Positions 35,181 to 43,634 of a DNA stretch of 64,000 nucleotides are shown here, in pieces. Origin of the DNA: Acidobacteria bacterium Ga0077551 (lineage in GTDB: Bacteria; Pseudomonadota; Alphaproteobacteria; Caulobacterales; Hyphomonadaceae); assembly GCA_001464545.1 (NCBI GenBank), contig LNFC01000020.1, positions 1-64,000 of the forward strand. Reading direction: 5' to 3'. The notes beneath the pieces are model-generated. The model ran no database searches and was not told the DNA's origin. It was given only the letters and a program-made list of their open reading frames with translations. The position numbers and the translations under genes were made by a program. Each line of letters opens with the position of its first letter. Within the stretch, counting starts at the first letter, position 1.

Positions 35181-36626
35181 ATGAGCTACAAAACTGTTGA
35201 TACAGCGCGCCCCGATGGCGAGGTGATGAACCTTGAAGGCTCGAGTTATGGCAGTTTCAGTTACCGGACTTACGTGCTGGGATCGCTGACCCTCGTCTAC
35301 ACGTTCAATTTCATCGACCGCATCCTGATCAGCGTTGTGGGTGTGCCGATCATCAACGAATTCCAGCTTTCGCAGTTCGAGTTCGGCCTGCTTTCCGGAA
35401 TCGGGTTTGCGCTGTTCTATACCATTCTGGGCATTCCCATCGCCAACCTCTCCGAAAAAGTCAGCCGTAAGCTGATTATCGGGGTCTGCGTGATCCTCTG
35501 GTCACTGGCAACGGTGCTGTGCGGCTTTACGGTCGGGTTCGTGACCCTTCTGTTGGCCCGAATGCTCGTCGGCATTGGTGAGGCGGGCTGCACGCCGCCA
35601 GCCAACTCCATGATCAGCGACTATTATGCCCCCTCGGCGCGCCCCACGGCGCTGGGGATTTACGCCATGGGCGTCACTGCAGGCGGCGTTCTGGCGCAGG
35701 TGTTTGGCGGTTTCATCCTTGAAGTCTTCACCTGGCGCGAAGCCTTCATCTTTGTCGGCGCGCCCGGCATTCTCGTCGGCATCATCTTCCTGCTGACGGT
35801 CAAGGAGCCGCCGAGAGGCTATTCCGATCCTCCGGGTACCCCCAAAGTGGAGCGCGTCAGCTTCCCCGACGCGCTCAAGGAGATCTTCTCCAAACGCACC
35901 TTCTGGGTGATGACGGCCGGTGCCACGCTCGCCGCCTTCGCAGGATACGCTCTTGTCGGCCTGCAGCCGCAGCACGTCGTTTTCTCACACGGCTTCACGC
36001 CCTCCCAGACCGCGCTGATGTTCATGGCTCCTGTGGGCCTTGCCGGAACTCTGGGCGCTTTCCTGGGCGGATACCTTACCCAGCAGGCGTCCAGGAAGTC
36101 TGCGACTGCGGCGACCTGGGTCCCGGGTCTTGCCTTCCTCGTGTGCGCGCCGCTCTACGCCGCTGCGTTCCTGGTGGGCGACAGTACTGTGATGCTCATC
36201 CTGCTGATGGTCGCCAGCGTACTGCAGTATTTTTATCTGGGCGCGCAGTACAACATTGCGCAGGCCGTGGTCAGCCTGCGCGTTCGCGCCACATCGATCG
36301 CGATCCTTCTTTTCGTCGTCAACCTGATCGGATACGGCATCGGCCCGCCGGCGCTCGGCCTCGTCGCCGACGCTGTCACGACGAACTGGATTGCCGCAAG
36401 CCCGGTCGCGGGTCAGATCAGCGCGACATGCAGCGTTACCGACGCCTCCCTGTCGCCGGCCCTGATCGAAGCTTGCCGCGATGCCCGAGCTTACGGCGTG
36501 CAATGGGCGAGCGTCGCCGCAACCTGTCTGTTCGCCGTCGCGGGCCTGTTCTTCCTTCTGGCCGGGCGCACCTTCATCCGCGACCTGTTCATCAACCAGA
36601 AAACCCCGGCGGCTGCGGCGGCCTGA
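35181..36626 (+). CDS. MFS transporter (spinster-like)
   Basis: A 481-residue major facilitator with 12 predicted helices. The first helix region TLVYTFNFIDRILISVVGVPI and the loop FYTILGIPIANLSEKVSRK (conserved loop 2-3 with basic pair) are typical of spinster-type MFS proteins common in Hyphomonadaceae and sphingomonads. GIGEAGCTPPANSMISDYY is another signature. Substrates are unknown; relatives lie near catabolic genes. The start at 35181 follows a weak gaaaaga site. The gene has its own 287-base upstream region and slightly lower GC than its neighbours. Confidence 0.9.
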   Translation: MSYKTVDTARPDGEVMNLEGSSYGSFSYRTYVLGSLTLVYTFNFIDRILISVVGVPIINEFQLSQFEFGLLSGIGFALFYTILGIPIANLSEKVSRKLIIGVCVILWSLATVLCGFTVGFVTLLLARMLVGIGEAGCTPPANSMISDYYAPSARPTALGIYAMGVTAGGVLAQVFGGFILEVFTWREAFIFVGAPGILVGIIFLLTVKEPPRGYSDPPGTPKVERVSFPDALKEIFSKRTFWVMTAGATLAAFAGYALVGLQPQHVVFSHGFTPSQTALMFMAPVGLAGTLGAFLGGYLTQQASRKSATAATWVPGLAFLVCAPLYAAAFLVGDSTVMLILLMVASVLQYFYLGAQYNIAQAVVSLRVRATSIAILLFVVNLIGYGIGPPALGLVADAVTTNWIAASPVAGQISATCSVTDASLSPALIEACRDARAYGVQWASVAATCLFAVAGLFFLLAGRTFIRDLFINQKTPAAAAA

Positions 36627-36785
36627 GCCAGCGGTGAGGCCTGACGAATTCGGTGTCTTGAACGGGGCGCCGGATTCCTGCCTGCTGCCTTTATCCGAAA
36701 TGCGGAACGCAAAGCGGTTTTGCTTTCGCGGTTGAACCTTTTAGCTTTCCGGCGCGACTATCCCTCTGAAAGATGAGGCGCGCCG

Positions 36786-37331
36786 ATGGCTCTCAGTGAA
36801 ACGGACCGGGTTTATGACGCGCTGCTGGTGACGCTGGTGCGGGCGGGGGATGCGCGGGCGGCGGAGCGGCTCGCGGCCCGGTGGCAGCCGCGCCTCCTGC
36901 GCGCGGCGCGGCGGATGCTGGGGGAAGGCGAGGAGGCGCGCGAGGCGGTGCAGGAGGCCTGGGGCGGTATCTGCCGGGGCTGGGTGCGCCTGTCTGAACC
37001 CGAAATGTTTCCGGCCTGGGCGTACGGGATACTGAGCCGCAAATGCGCCGACCGCATCCGGGGGCTGAGCGCGCGGCGGGCCCGGTTTGCGCCGGCAGAG
37101 GCTGCGCCGGAGCCGTCCGAGGCCGCACGGGCGCCGCTGCGCCACGAGCTACTGGCCGCGCTCGGCCAGCTGAGCGCCGAGCACCGGATCGCCGCCATTC
37201 TGTATTTCAGCGAGGGGCTGACCCTTGCCGAAACCGCCGCTGCCACGGGCGTTCCCGTGGGCACGGCAAAATCGCGCCTCTTTCATGCGCGCCAACACCT
37301 GAAGGACCTTCTGGAAGGAGACCTGACATGA
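36786..37331 (+). CDS. ECF-type RNA polymerase sigma factor
   Basis: A 181-residue group IV sigma factor. Region 2 covers about residues 20-85 (RLLRAARRMLGEGEEAREAV, WAYGILSRKCADRIRG), and region 4 about 118-175, with the helix-turn-helix YFSEGLTLAETAAATGVPVGTAKSRL. It overlaps the next gene by four bases (ATGA). The partner is a small membrane protein, not a classical anti-sigma factor with a zinc motif. Upstream, GGAAC at about 36702 could be the -35 of an autoregulated promoter. Confidence 0.92.
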   Translation: MALSETDRVYDALLVTLVRAGDARAAERLAARWQPRLLRAARRMLGEGEEAREAVQEAWGGICRGWVRLSEPEMFPAWAYGILSRKCADRIRGLSARRARFAPAEAAPEPSEAARAPLRHELLAALGQLSAEHRIAAILYFSEGLTLAETAAATGVPVGTAKSRLFHARQHLKDLLEGDLT

Positions 37332-37684
37332 CCAATTTTGAAACCCGGCTGAAAGAAAGCTTGTCGGCGGAAGACGAAGCTTTCCTGCGCAATCTCGAAG
37401 AGGGCGAAAGCCTTTTCGGCCAGCTCGGCTCGACCTTTTCTGGGCCAATGAAATTCTGGACCGGCTTTGCCTTCGTGCTGAGCTTTGCATTCTTCGCAAT
37501 CGCCGTCTGGGCAGGCTTCCAGATGTATGGCGCGACCGAGCCGCGGATGATGCTGTTCTGGCTGGCGATTTTCCTGTTTGCGATGATCGCCGTCGGCCTG
37601 CTGAAAATCTGGTTCTGGATGCGCATGAACCATCTCGCCTTGCTGCGGGAACTGAAGCGGATCGAACTGCGGCTCGTGCGCTGA
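37328..37684 (+). CDS. DUF6768-like membrane protein, sigma-factor partner
   Basis: A 118-residue protein with a cytoplasmic N-terminal segment (about 45 residues, SLSAEDEAFLRNLEEGESLF), two membrane helices (WTGFAFVLSFAFFAIAVWAG and MLFWLAIFLFAMIAVGLLKIW) and a basic C-terminal tail (LRELKRIELRLVR). I recall this as the DUF6768 family, usually next to ECF sigma genes; the number is from memory. Its start overlaps the sigma stop, so they are made together. A role in holding or releasing the sigma factor is inferred from coupling only. Confidence 0.8.
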   Translation: MTNFETRLKESLSAEDEAFLRNLEEGESLFGQLGSTFSGPMKFWTGFAFVLSFAFFAIAVWAGFQMYGATEPRMMLFWLAIFLFAMIAVGLLKIWFWMRMNHLALLRELKRIELRLVR

Positions 37685-38134
37685 ACTGGGGGAGTATCAA
37701 GTCACATCACGAACCGCAGGCCGAAATCCGGGCGCACGGACACCGTTTTTCGGGATGGCGGATTTCCCCCGGAACAGGTCCGAGGTCTATCCGCCTAAGG
37801 AGTCGCGCAGCGACTCTGCCTGGAAAATCGTGGATCGGGTCATGTGGCCCTGACGCCAATGTTGTATCCTGTGGATCTGATACAGCTGGGTACAGCCGCT
37901 CGAGCAGCTTGCGGAATTTACCTAGAGAGAGCGCTCGCCCGGCGGGTTCGCGGGCGCTACGGGCGGAGCGGCACCGGCCTTGGGTTCGCGCACCAAGCGA
38001 AGAGTCCTATTGGATCGGAGAATGAGTGCTAAAGCTCGCGTGCAGCGCCGCCGCGCTGGGCGCAGCGTTCGCTGCGCCGAACTTTCCTGCCGGGGCCATG
38101 TCCAAATGCGCCAGCGTTCTGCAAGTCGCCTCCC
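37685..38134. other. 450-base non-coding region ahead of the export operon
   Basis: No convincing gene. It contains a 7-bp hairpin GAGTCGC-gca-GCGACTC (37800-37816), an inverted repeat TGTATC-N10-GATACA (37863-37868 and 37879-37884), and a GC-rich hairpin-prone stretch near 37925-37960. A GTG-initiated frame (38026-38193) encodes a 55-residue signal-peptide-like sequence (LKLACSAAALGAAFAAP) but overlaps the start of the HlyD-type gene and is probably a chance frame. Confidence 0.5.
37863..37884. promoter_or_regulatory. Inverted repeat TGTATC-N10-GATACA, possible operator
   Basis: Two 6-bp half-sites spaced by ten bases, 250 bases upstream of the HlyD/MacB/LolD operon. The spacing is that of a dimeric repressor site, but there is no adjacent regulator gene and the evidence is only the symmetry. 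Confidence 0.3.
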
Positions 38135-39298
38135 ATGACGGACGAAGCGGGCTCCGAAAAGCCGGTCGTGCTGCCAGCGCCCGGCCCTCCTGAACCGGCG
38201 AGCGATGCGCCCGCGGTGAAGACGCGGCGGCAACGCCTGCTCGCGGGCGCGATCATTGTCGCGGCGGTTGCCGGTCTGGCGGCCTGGTGGTTCACGCGAC
38301 CGCCGGACGTGTCCGTCCTGCAGGTGGAGCCCCGCTTGCTCGAGAAGACACTTTCCGTTGTGGGCCGTGTCCGCCCGGAGAATCTCGTTGATGTAAGGTC
38401 ACCAAACCCCGGGCAGGTTGTCGATGTATTCCGCGACGATGGAGACCGCGTGGAGGCAGGCGACGCGCTTGCGACCATCCGCTCCTCGTCCGAGCGGGCC
38501 GAGGCAGAGGCCTTCATCGCGCGCGAACGAGCAGCGAAGGCGGAAGTGAACCGGGCGAAGCTGGTCTTCAACCGGACCCGCACGCTCACGGAACGGGGGG
38601 TAGCTTCGCAAGCGGCGCTCGATGAGGCGCGCGCCGTCCTTCAGGTGGCCGAGGCGGACCTCGAAGCCGCGACGGCCGAAAGGGCGTCCATCGCCGCCCG
38701 CAACAATGAGTTCACAATCCGGGCACCGATGGCGGGGATCGTCCTTGTACGGCCGATTGACAATGGACAGGTCATTTCGGCGGAGGCGACCCTCTTCCAG
38801 CTGGGCTCGGTAGGACGCATCGAACTTCAGGCGGATGTCGATGAAGCTTATGCCGATGTCCTGCAGCCCGGCATGTCCGCACGCGCCGCCCTGTCGGGAT
38901 CGGACCGAATCTTCGGAGCGCGGCTCCTCGAAATTTCGCCGCGCGTGGACGCGGCCACCGGCGGACGTCTCGTCAAGTTTGTCCCCAACGAAGCGCTGGA
39001 CATCCCCCTGGGCCGGTCCGTGGATATCACGATCGTCGTCGAGGTCCTGGAGGCCGCAATCTCTGTGCCGCGTGAGGCCGTCCTCGATGCGGCGACGCAG
39101 CCGAAAGTCTACGTGGTAGACCGGGAGGGACGCGTCCAGGTCCGCGCTGTCCAGATTGCGGATTGGCCGTCGCTGGATGCAATCGTCGAAAGCGGCCTGA
39201 CCGGCGAGGACCGGGTAGTCCTCACGCCGGCCGAAACCAGCCCGTCTGCGCGGGTGCGTGAGCGCGTATTGCCGCCGGCGCCGACGCAGGGACCTTGA
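38135..39298 (+). CDS. HlyD-family periplasmic adaptor (efflux membrane-fusion protein)
   Basis: A 387-residue membrane-fusion protein. It has a membrane anchor (about 35-53, LLAGAIIVAAVAGLAAWW), a barrel-sandwich/lipoyl half (VRSPNPGQVVDVFRDDGDRVEAGDALATI), a coiled-coil hairpin (about 125-185) and the second lipoyl half (FTIRAPMAGIVLVRPIDNGQVI), then beta-barrel parts. This MacA-like partner links an inner-membrane ABC exporter to an outer-membrane channel. First gene of a three-gene unit with the permease four bases downstream. No TolC-type gene is nearby. Confidence 0.92.
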   Translation: MTDEAGSEKPVVLPAPGPPEPASDAPAVKTRRQRLLAGAIIVAAVAGLAAWWFTRPPDVSVLQVEPRLLEKTLSVVGRVRPENLVDVRSPNPGQVVDVFRDDGDRVEAGDALATIRSSSERAEAEAFIARERAAKAEVNRAKLVFNRTRTLTERGVASQAALDEARAVLQVAEADLEAATAERASIAARNNEFTIRAPMAGIVLVRPIDNGQVISAEATLFQLGSVGRIELQADVDEAYADVLQPGMSARAALSGSDRIFGARLLEISPRVDAATGGRLVKFVPNEALDIPLGRSVDITIVVEVLEAAISVPREAVLDAATQPKVYVVDREGRVQVRAVQIADWPSLDAIVESGLTGEDRVVLTPAETSPSARVRERVLPPAPTQGP

Positions 39299-39302
39299 GC
39301 CC

Positions 39303-40508
39303 ATGTTCGCCTTCACGGTCGCCCGCCGCTACCTGTTTTCCAATCCCGCCCAGACGGCACTGCTGATATCGGGCGTCTCGCTTGGGGTCATGGCGTTTGT
39401 TTTCATCACGGCGCTGATCGGGGGGCTGGCCACCCGTCTGACCGATGACGTAACGGCCAACAGCGCCCACATATCCCTCGAGCCGGAAACCCGGATTGCA
39501 CGCGTCCTGCCGAGTCCGGATGCCGCGTCGGCGCCGGTGGCGATCATCTCGACGTTTCAGCGCCGGCAAATTCGTGACTGGACATCGACGGTCTCCCTGT
39601 TGCGCAGTCATCCGGCTGTGTCGGCCATCAGTCCGCAGATTTCCGGAAGTGCATTCCTTGTGAAAGGCGAGGCGGTATCGCCGGTTGCCGTCACCGCGCT
39701 CGACCCAGCCAATATCGATACGATCTCATCGATCAGTACAGAGATCATCAGCGGTGATGCCAGCCTCGGTGCGGATGGCATCCTGATCGGTTCGAGGCTG
39801 GCAGAGAACCTTGGCCTTGCTGCGGGCCAGCCGGTGCTCCTGAGGACCGATCGCGGCATCGACAGGCTGTTGATCGTCCGCGGTGTTTTCCAGACGGGCC
39901 TGCAAAGCCTTGATGAGCGGGTTGCCTATCTCTCCCTCCAGACCGCACGCCCTCTCTTCCTGCTGCCGGAGGGGATCACGAACATCGAGGTCAAGCTCTA
40001 CGAGCCTGGCGGCGCCCGGGAAGTTGCGGCCTTCCTGCATGAGGCAACAGGCCTTCGCGCAACATCCTGGCAGCAGAAAAACGCAAGTCTCGAAGGCGCG
40101 CTCGATGCGCAGTCGCAGACCGGCACGCTGATCCAGGCCTTCTCGTTGATATCGGTCCTGATCGGTATTGCCAGCGCCCTCAGCCTGTCTGCCAATCGCC
40201 GGCGCGGGGAGGTCGGGATCATGCGCGCGTTCGGCGTATCCGGCTCGTTCATCGCTGCCGTGTTCGTGCTGCAGGGTTTGCTGATCGGCATGGTGGGCGC
40301 CGGCATCGGCTGTGCCAGCGGGTTTGCCCTCTGCTCCTGGCTGGAGACGCTGACCAAGCCGGATGGAACCATGGCGCTTCCGATTGCGCCGCGCGAAGGC
40401 GGATACGTCGCGGTCTTCCTGCTCACGACGATTGGCGCCGTCCTGGCTTCGGTCATCCCGGCCGGGTCGGCCGCACGGCTGGACCCGCTGGAGGCCATCC
40501 AGCAATGA
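39303..40508 (+). CDS. MacB/LolC-type ABC transporter permease
   Basis: A 401-residue permease with the FtsX/MacB layout: N-terminal helix (ALLISGVSLGVMAFVFI), a large periplasmic domain (about 45-270), and three C-terminal helices (AFSLISVLIGIASALSLSA, AAVFVLQGLLIGMVGAG, VAVFLLTTIGAVLASVIPA). NRRRGEVGIMRAFG and the final PAGSAARLDPLEAI are family marks. Together with the adaptor and ATPase it forms an exporter or lipoprotein/peptide-releasing machine. The ATG at 39303 sits four bases after the adaptor stop; the stop overlaps the ATPase start. Confidence 0.93.
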   Translation: MFAFTVARRYLFSNPAQTALLISGVSLGVMAFVFITALIGGLATRLTDDVTANSAHISLEPETRIARVLPSPDAASAPVAIISTFQRRQIRDWTSTVSLLRSHPAVSAISPQISGSAFLVKGEAVSPVAVTALDPANIDTISSISTEIISGDASLGADGILIGSRLAENLGLAAGQPVLLRTDRGIDRLLIVRGVFQTGLQSLDERVAYLSLQTARPLFLLPEGITNIEVKLYEPGGAREVAAFLHEATGLRATSWQQKNASLEGALDAQSQTGTLIQAFSLISVLIGIASALSLSANRRRGEVGIMRAFGVSGSFIAAVFVLQGLLIGMVGAGIGCASGFALCSWLETLTKPDGTMALPIAPREGGYVAVFLLTTIGAVLASVIPAGSAARLDPLEAIQQ

Positions 40509-41185
40509 GCACGCTTCTCGAGGCGCGCGGGATCGGGATGACGTTTCGCAATGGCGACGAACTCACCGAAGTGCTGAAGGGCGTCGACCTCACCCTGGAG
40601 CACGGCGAACTGGCCGCCCTGCTGGGCGCTTCCGGATCGGGAAAGTCGACGTTGCTGTCCATCGTTGGGCTTCTGCTCAAGCCGACCGCGGGGACACTTT
40701 CTATCGCGGGCCAACGCGTGGAAGGACTGCCCGATCTGGAGCGGGCGCAGTTTCGCAACCGGCGGCTCGGTTTCATTTTCCAGTTCCACCACCTGCTGCC
40801 CGATTTCACAGCCACCGAGAATGTGGCCTTCCCGGCCGCCGCGCCCGCAGGCGCCATCAGCCCCGCCATGCGCCGAAGAGCGCGCGACCTTCTCGCGCGG
40901 GTTGGCCTGGCTGACCGGATGGATTTTCCGGCAACCCGGCTTTCGGGCGGGCAGAAGCAGCGCGTCGCGATTGCGCGTGCACTGATGAACAAACCCGAAC
41001 TGATACTTGCCGACGAACCGACGGGAAGCCTTGACCGGGTTGCGGCCGGGCAAGTCCTCGACCTGATGCGCGAAGTGAACCGGGAGGATAAGGCGACATT
41101 CCTCATCTGCACACACGACGAGCAGGTCGCCGCGCGCTGTACAAGACGTGTCACGCTGAAAGATGGTTCCGTCGAGAGCGCTTAG
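40505..41185 (+). CDS. LolD/MacB-type ABC transporter ATPase
   Basis: A 226-residue ATP-binding subunit. Walker A is GASGSGKST at 41-49, the signature LSGGQKQR at 146-153, and Walker B LILADEPTG at 166-174; the Q-loop is FIFQFHHLLPDFTATENV, characteristic of the LolD/MacB/FtsE group. It starts inside the permease stop (ATGA), so the three subunits are co-translated. The substrate could be a macrolide-like compound, peptide or lipoprotein; nothing in the sequence decides. Confidence 0.95.
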   Translation: MSTLLEARGIGMTFRNGDELTEVLKGVDLTLEHGELAALLGASGSGKSTLLSIVGLLLKPTAGTLSIAGQRVEGLPDLERAQFRNRRLGFIFQFHHLLPDFTATENVAFPAAAPAGAISPAMRRRARDLLARVGLADRMDFPATRLSGGQKQRVAIARALMNKPELILADEPTGSLDRVAAGQVLDLMREVNREDKATFLICTHDEQVAARCTRRVTLKDGSVESA

Positions 41186-41373
41186 CTGGCGCCGCGCCCC
41201 GAACCTCGTGTGCCGGGAGCAAGTGGGCCAGGTCGCTTGGGCAGGTCCTGGGTTCATTCAACACGCCCGGCCGGTTTCGATCCAATGCAGGGCGCCAGTT
41301 CGCCTGTTGCCTCGGCGCCGCCATGTTCCCACCTGAGGAGGGGTGGACGACCCACACTTAAAGGAGATGTGCC

Positions 41374-42504
41374 ATGGCCAAGGCGATTGCGGAGCCGGCT
41401 GCGCCGGTGAAGGACACGGCGCAGTGGGAGCTCGCCGCGCAATGGGCGCAGGGTTGGCGGGTGGTGAAGTGGTCGGTGTCGGCGCTGATCGTGGTCGCGT
41501 TCCTCGTGGTGATCGGGCAGGGCTTCCTGTTCTACCGGCTGTTTGACGATGTGCATCCGGTGCTGGGCTACGTCTATGTCGCCGTGCTGGCTGGGTTGCT
41601 GGCGGTGCTGGTGGGGCGCCCGCTCGCGGCGTTCCTGTCGATGCCGGTGGCGGCAAAGCCCCCCACCATCCTCATTGATGCGAAGGCGCCGCAGCCGGAA
41701 GCGCTGGCGGCGCGCATCCGGTATGACATCCGCTACCTGCAGATGCTGCAGGCCAATCCGCTGACGCAAGGCGAGCGCCCGGCCATCGAGCAGGGCATCG
41801 CCAAGGCCCGCGGCCTGCTGGCGCGGGCGGGCAAGGCGTCGGCAGCAGAGGCGCTGGCCCTGTCGCTGGAGCTCGAAGTGTTCGAGCGCGCCACCATCGA
41901 GTCGCTTCTGGCCCCGCTCGACAAGCGGGCCGAGGCGATCATTCATGCCGAGGCGGTCGGCGTGGGCGTCGCGACGGCGGTGTCGATGAATGGCACGCTG
42001 GATGCGTTCATCGTGCTGTGGCGCAACGCGAACCTCGTGGCGCGCGTATCGCGCACCTATTTCGGCCGGCCGCACCTGATGGGCAGCCTGCGCATCCTGC
42101 GGGACGTGGCTGCCATCGTGGTGGCCTCACGGGCGCTGGAGGATGTCAGCGAGATTACCGGGGATGTGATCGGCGGGCTGCTGGGCCGGATGGGCGGGCT
42201 GATCGCCGGGCCGGTGATGGACGGCGGCATCAATGCGATGATGACGCTAAAGCTCGGCTATCTCGCCAAGCGCCGCTGTCGCAGCTTCAAGGGCTGGTCG
42301 GCCGGGCAGGCGAGGGCGATATCGGCAGAGGCTCTGCGGGAAGTGAAGCAGGAATCAGGCTCGGTGATCGGCGATCTGCTGAAGCGCGTCGGCGGGCTGA
42401 CGACGCACGCCACCCGCGCGACGGAGAAGGCGCTGGCGGGGTCGCGCAGCGCCTGGGGCGTGGTGCAGAGCTGGTTTGGAGGGACGAAGCCGGCGGGGAT
42501 GTGA
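41374..42504 (+). CDS. DUF697 (YcjF-like) membrane protein
   Basis: A 376-residue protein with two early membrane helices (about 33-52 and 63-85) and a C-terminal DUF697 domain with the diagnostic HAEAVGVGVATAVSMNGTLDA, FGRPHLMGSLRILRDV and INAMMTLKLGYLAKRRCR segments. Such proteins are tied to envelope stress in enterobacteria; the function is otherwise unknown. A very good ribosome-binding site (aaaggagatgtgcc) precedes the ATG at 41374. No YcjX GTPase partner is adjacent, unlike in enterobacteria. Confidence 0.88.
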   Translation: MAKAIAEPAAPVKDTAQWELAAQWAQGWRVVKWSVSALIVVAFLVVIGQGFLFYRLFDDVHPVLGYVYVAVLAGLLAVLVGRPLAAFLSMPVAAKPPTILIDAKAPQPEALAARIRYDIRYLQMLQANPLTQGERPAIEQGIAKARGLLARAGKASAAEALALSLELEVFERATIESLLAPLDKRAEAIIHAEAVGVGVATAVSMNGTLDAFIVLWRNANLVARVSRTYFGRPHLMGSLRILRDVAAIVVASRALEDVSEITGDVIGGLLGRMGGLIAGPVMDGGINAMMTLKLGYLAKRRCRSFKGWSAGQARAISAEALREVKQESGSVIGDLLKRVGGLTTHATRATEKALAGSRSAWGVVQSWFGGTKPAGM

Positions 42505-42572
42505 TGCGCAAGATTCGGGTCGCGGGGCCGCTCGCGATATAGGATGCAGGCACCGCAACGAAGGCGCGCACC

Positions 42573-43349
42573 ATGGCCACACAGGCAGACAAACTGAAAC
42601 GGTTCAGCCAGCTGCACGCGGGCGGGACGCCGTTGGTGCTGGTGAACATCTGGGATCCGGGCTCGGCGCGCACGGTGGCGGCGGCAGGCGCGGCGGCGCT
42701 GGCGACCGGGAGCGCCTCGGTCGGCGGAGCGCTGGGGTTCGGGGATGGCGAGACGGTGCCCCAGGATGTGGTGCTGGCGCATGCGGCGCGGATTGCGGCA
42801 TCGGTCGACCTGCCGGTGTCGGTCGATTTCGAGGCAGGGTATGCGGCAACGCCGGAAGGCGTGGCGGAGACCGTTCGGCGGCTGGTGGCCACGGGCGCGG
42901 TGGGCATGAACCTGGAAGATGGCTATCCGGCCGGCGATGGCGAAGGGCTGCGGCCGCTGGCAGACGCGGCGGCGCGCCTGAGGGCGGCGCGGGTGGCAGC
43001 GGACAGCGTGTTGCCGGGGTTCTGGATCAATGCCCGCACGGACGTCTGCCTGCTTGCAAAACCGGCGGACCATGCGGCGTGTCTCGATGACGTGATCGCC
43101 CGCGGCCAGGCCTATGCTGCGGCCGGGGCGAACAGCTTCTTCTTGCCAGGACTGCGAGATCTCGCCTCGATCCGGCAGGTCTGCGCGGCGAGCCCGTTGC
43201 CCGTCAACGTGATGGCTGGGCCGGAGGCGGGCGGGTTCGGCGCGCTGGCGGCGGCTGGCGTGCGCCGGGTTAGCTATGGCCCGTTCCCGTGGCGCGCTGC
43301 GATGGCAACGCTCACGTCTTATGCAGCCGAGGCGTTCAAAGAAGTTTGA
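42573..43349 (+). CDS. Isocitrate lyase / PEP mutase family protein
   Basis: A 258-residue TIM-barrel enzyme of the PEP mutase/isocitrate lyase superfamily. VNIWDPGSARTVAAAG near the N terminus, the metal-binding VDFEAGY, GMNLEDGYP and the catalytic-loop neighbour WINARTDV are all present. Members cleave or rearrange C-C or C-P bonds of 2-oxo acids (oxaloacetate, methylisocitrate, phosphonopyruvate); the activity here is unknown. The gene ends 51 bases before the glycine riboswitch and is probably independent of the gcv operon. Confidence 0.88.
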   Translation: MATQADKLKRFSQLHAGGTPLVLVNIWDPGSARTVAAAGAAALATGSASVGGALGFGDGETVPQDVVLAHAARIAASVDLPVSVDFEAGYAATPEGVAETVRRLVATGAVGMNLEDGYPAGDGEGLRPLADAAARLRAARVAADSVLPGFWINARTDVCLLAKPADHAACLDDVIARGQAYAAAGANSFFLPGLRDLASIRQVCAASPLPVNVMAGPEAGGFGALAAAGVRRVSYGPFPWRAAMATLTSYAAEAFKEV

Positions 43350-43400
43350 CCCGCCGCGCCCTTGCGGCCCCCGAGAATCCGGGATAGCTGGCAGTCATGA

Positions 43401-43590
43401 ATTCTCTTCCGGGAGAGAGCGGCATTCGGTAGCCGCCGCCGAAGGCGCAACCGCCCCGGAATCGCTCAGGCAAAAGGGCCGGAAGAGAATCAACACGCTG
43501 GAAAGAGGCCTCTAGAGGGCCTCGCCGAAGGAGCAAGCCCGGTCGATGACCGGCGGAATCTCTCAGGCGCCAAGGACAGCGGGGGCGACG
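43401..43590 (+). promoter_or_regulatory. Tandem glycine riboswitch (two aptamers)
   Basis: Two consecutive glycine aptamers. The first (about 43401-43490) is closed by ATTCTCTTCCGG / CCGGAAGAGAAT and contains CCGAAGGCGCAA (43439-43450) and AATCGCTCAGG (43460-43470). The second (about 43494-43585) contains CCGAAGGAGCAA (43525-43536) and AATCTCTCAGG (43557-43567). The short linker and order match the Rfam glycine class. It leads directly into gcvT and should turn the operon on when glycine binds. Confidence 0.97.
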
Positions 43591-43634
43591 AACGTGCAGC
43601 TTGGCTGCAGTCGTTTGCTTATCGGGATGGCGCC

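Noticed and set aside
38026-38193. 55-codon GTG frame with a signal-peptide-like start ahead of the HlyD-type gene
   Set aside because: It overlaps the HlyD-type coding start by 59 bases, has no ribosome-binding site of note and loses protein-like character after the first 30 residues.
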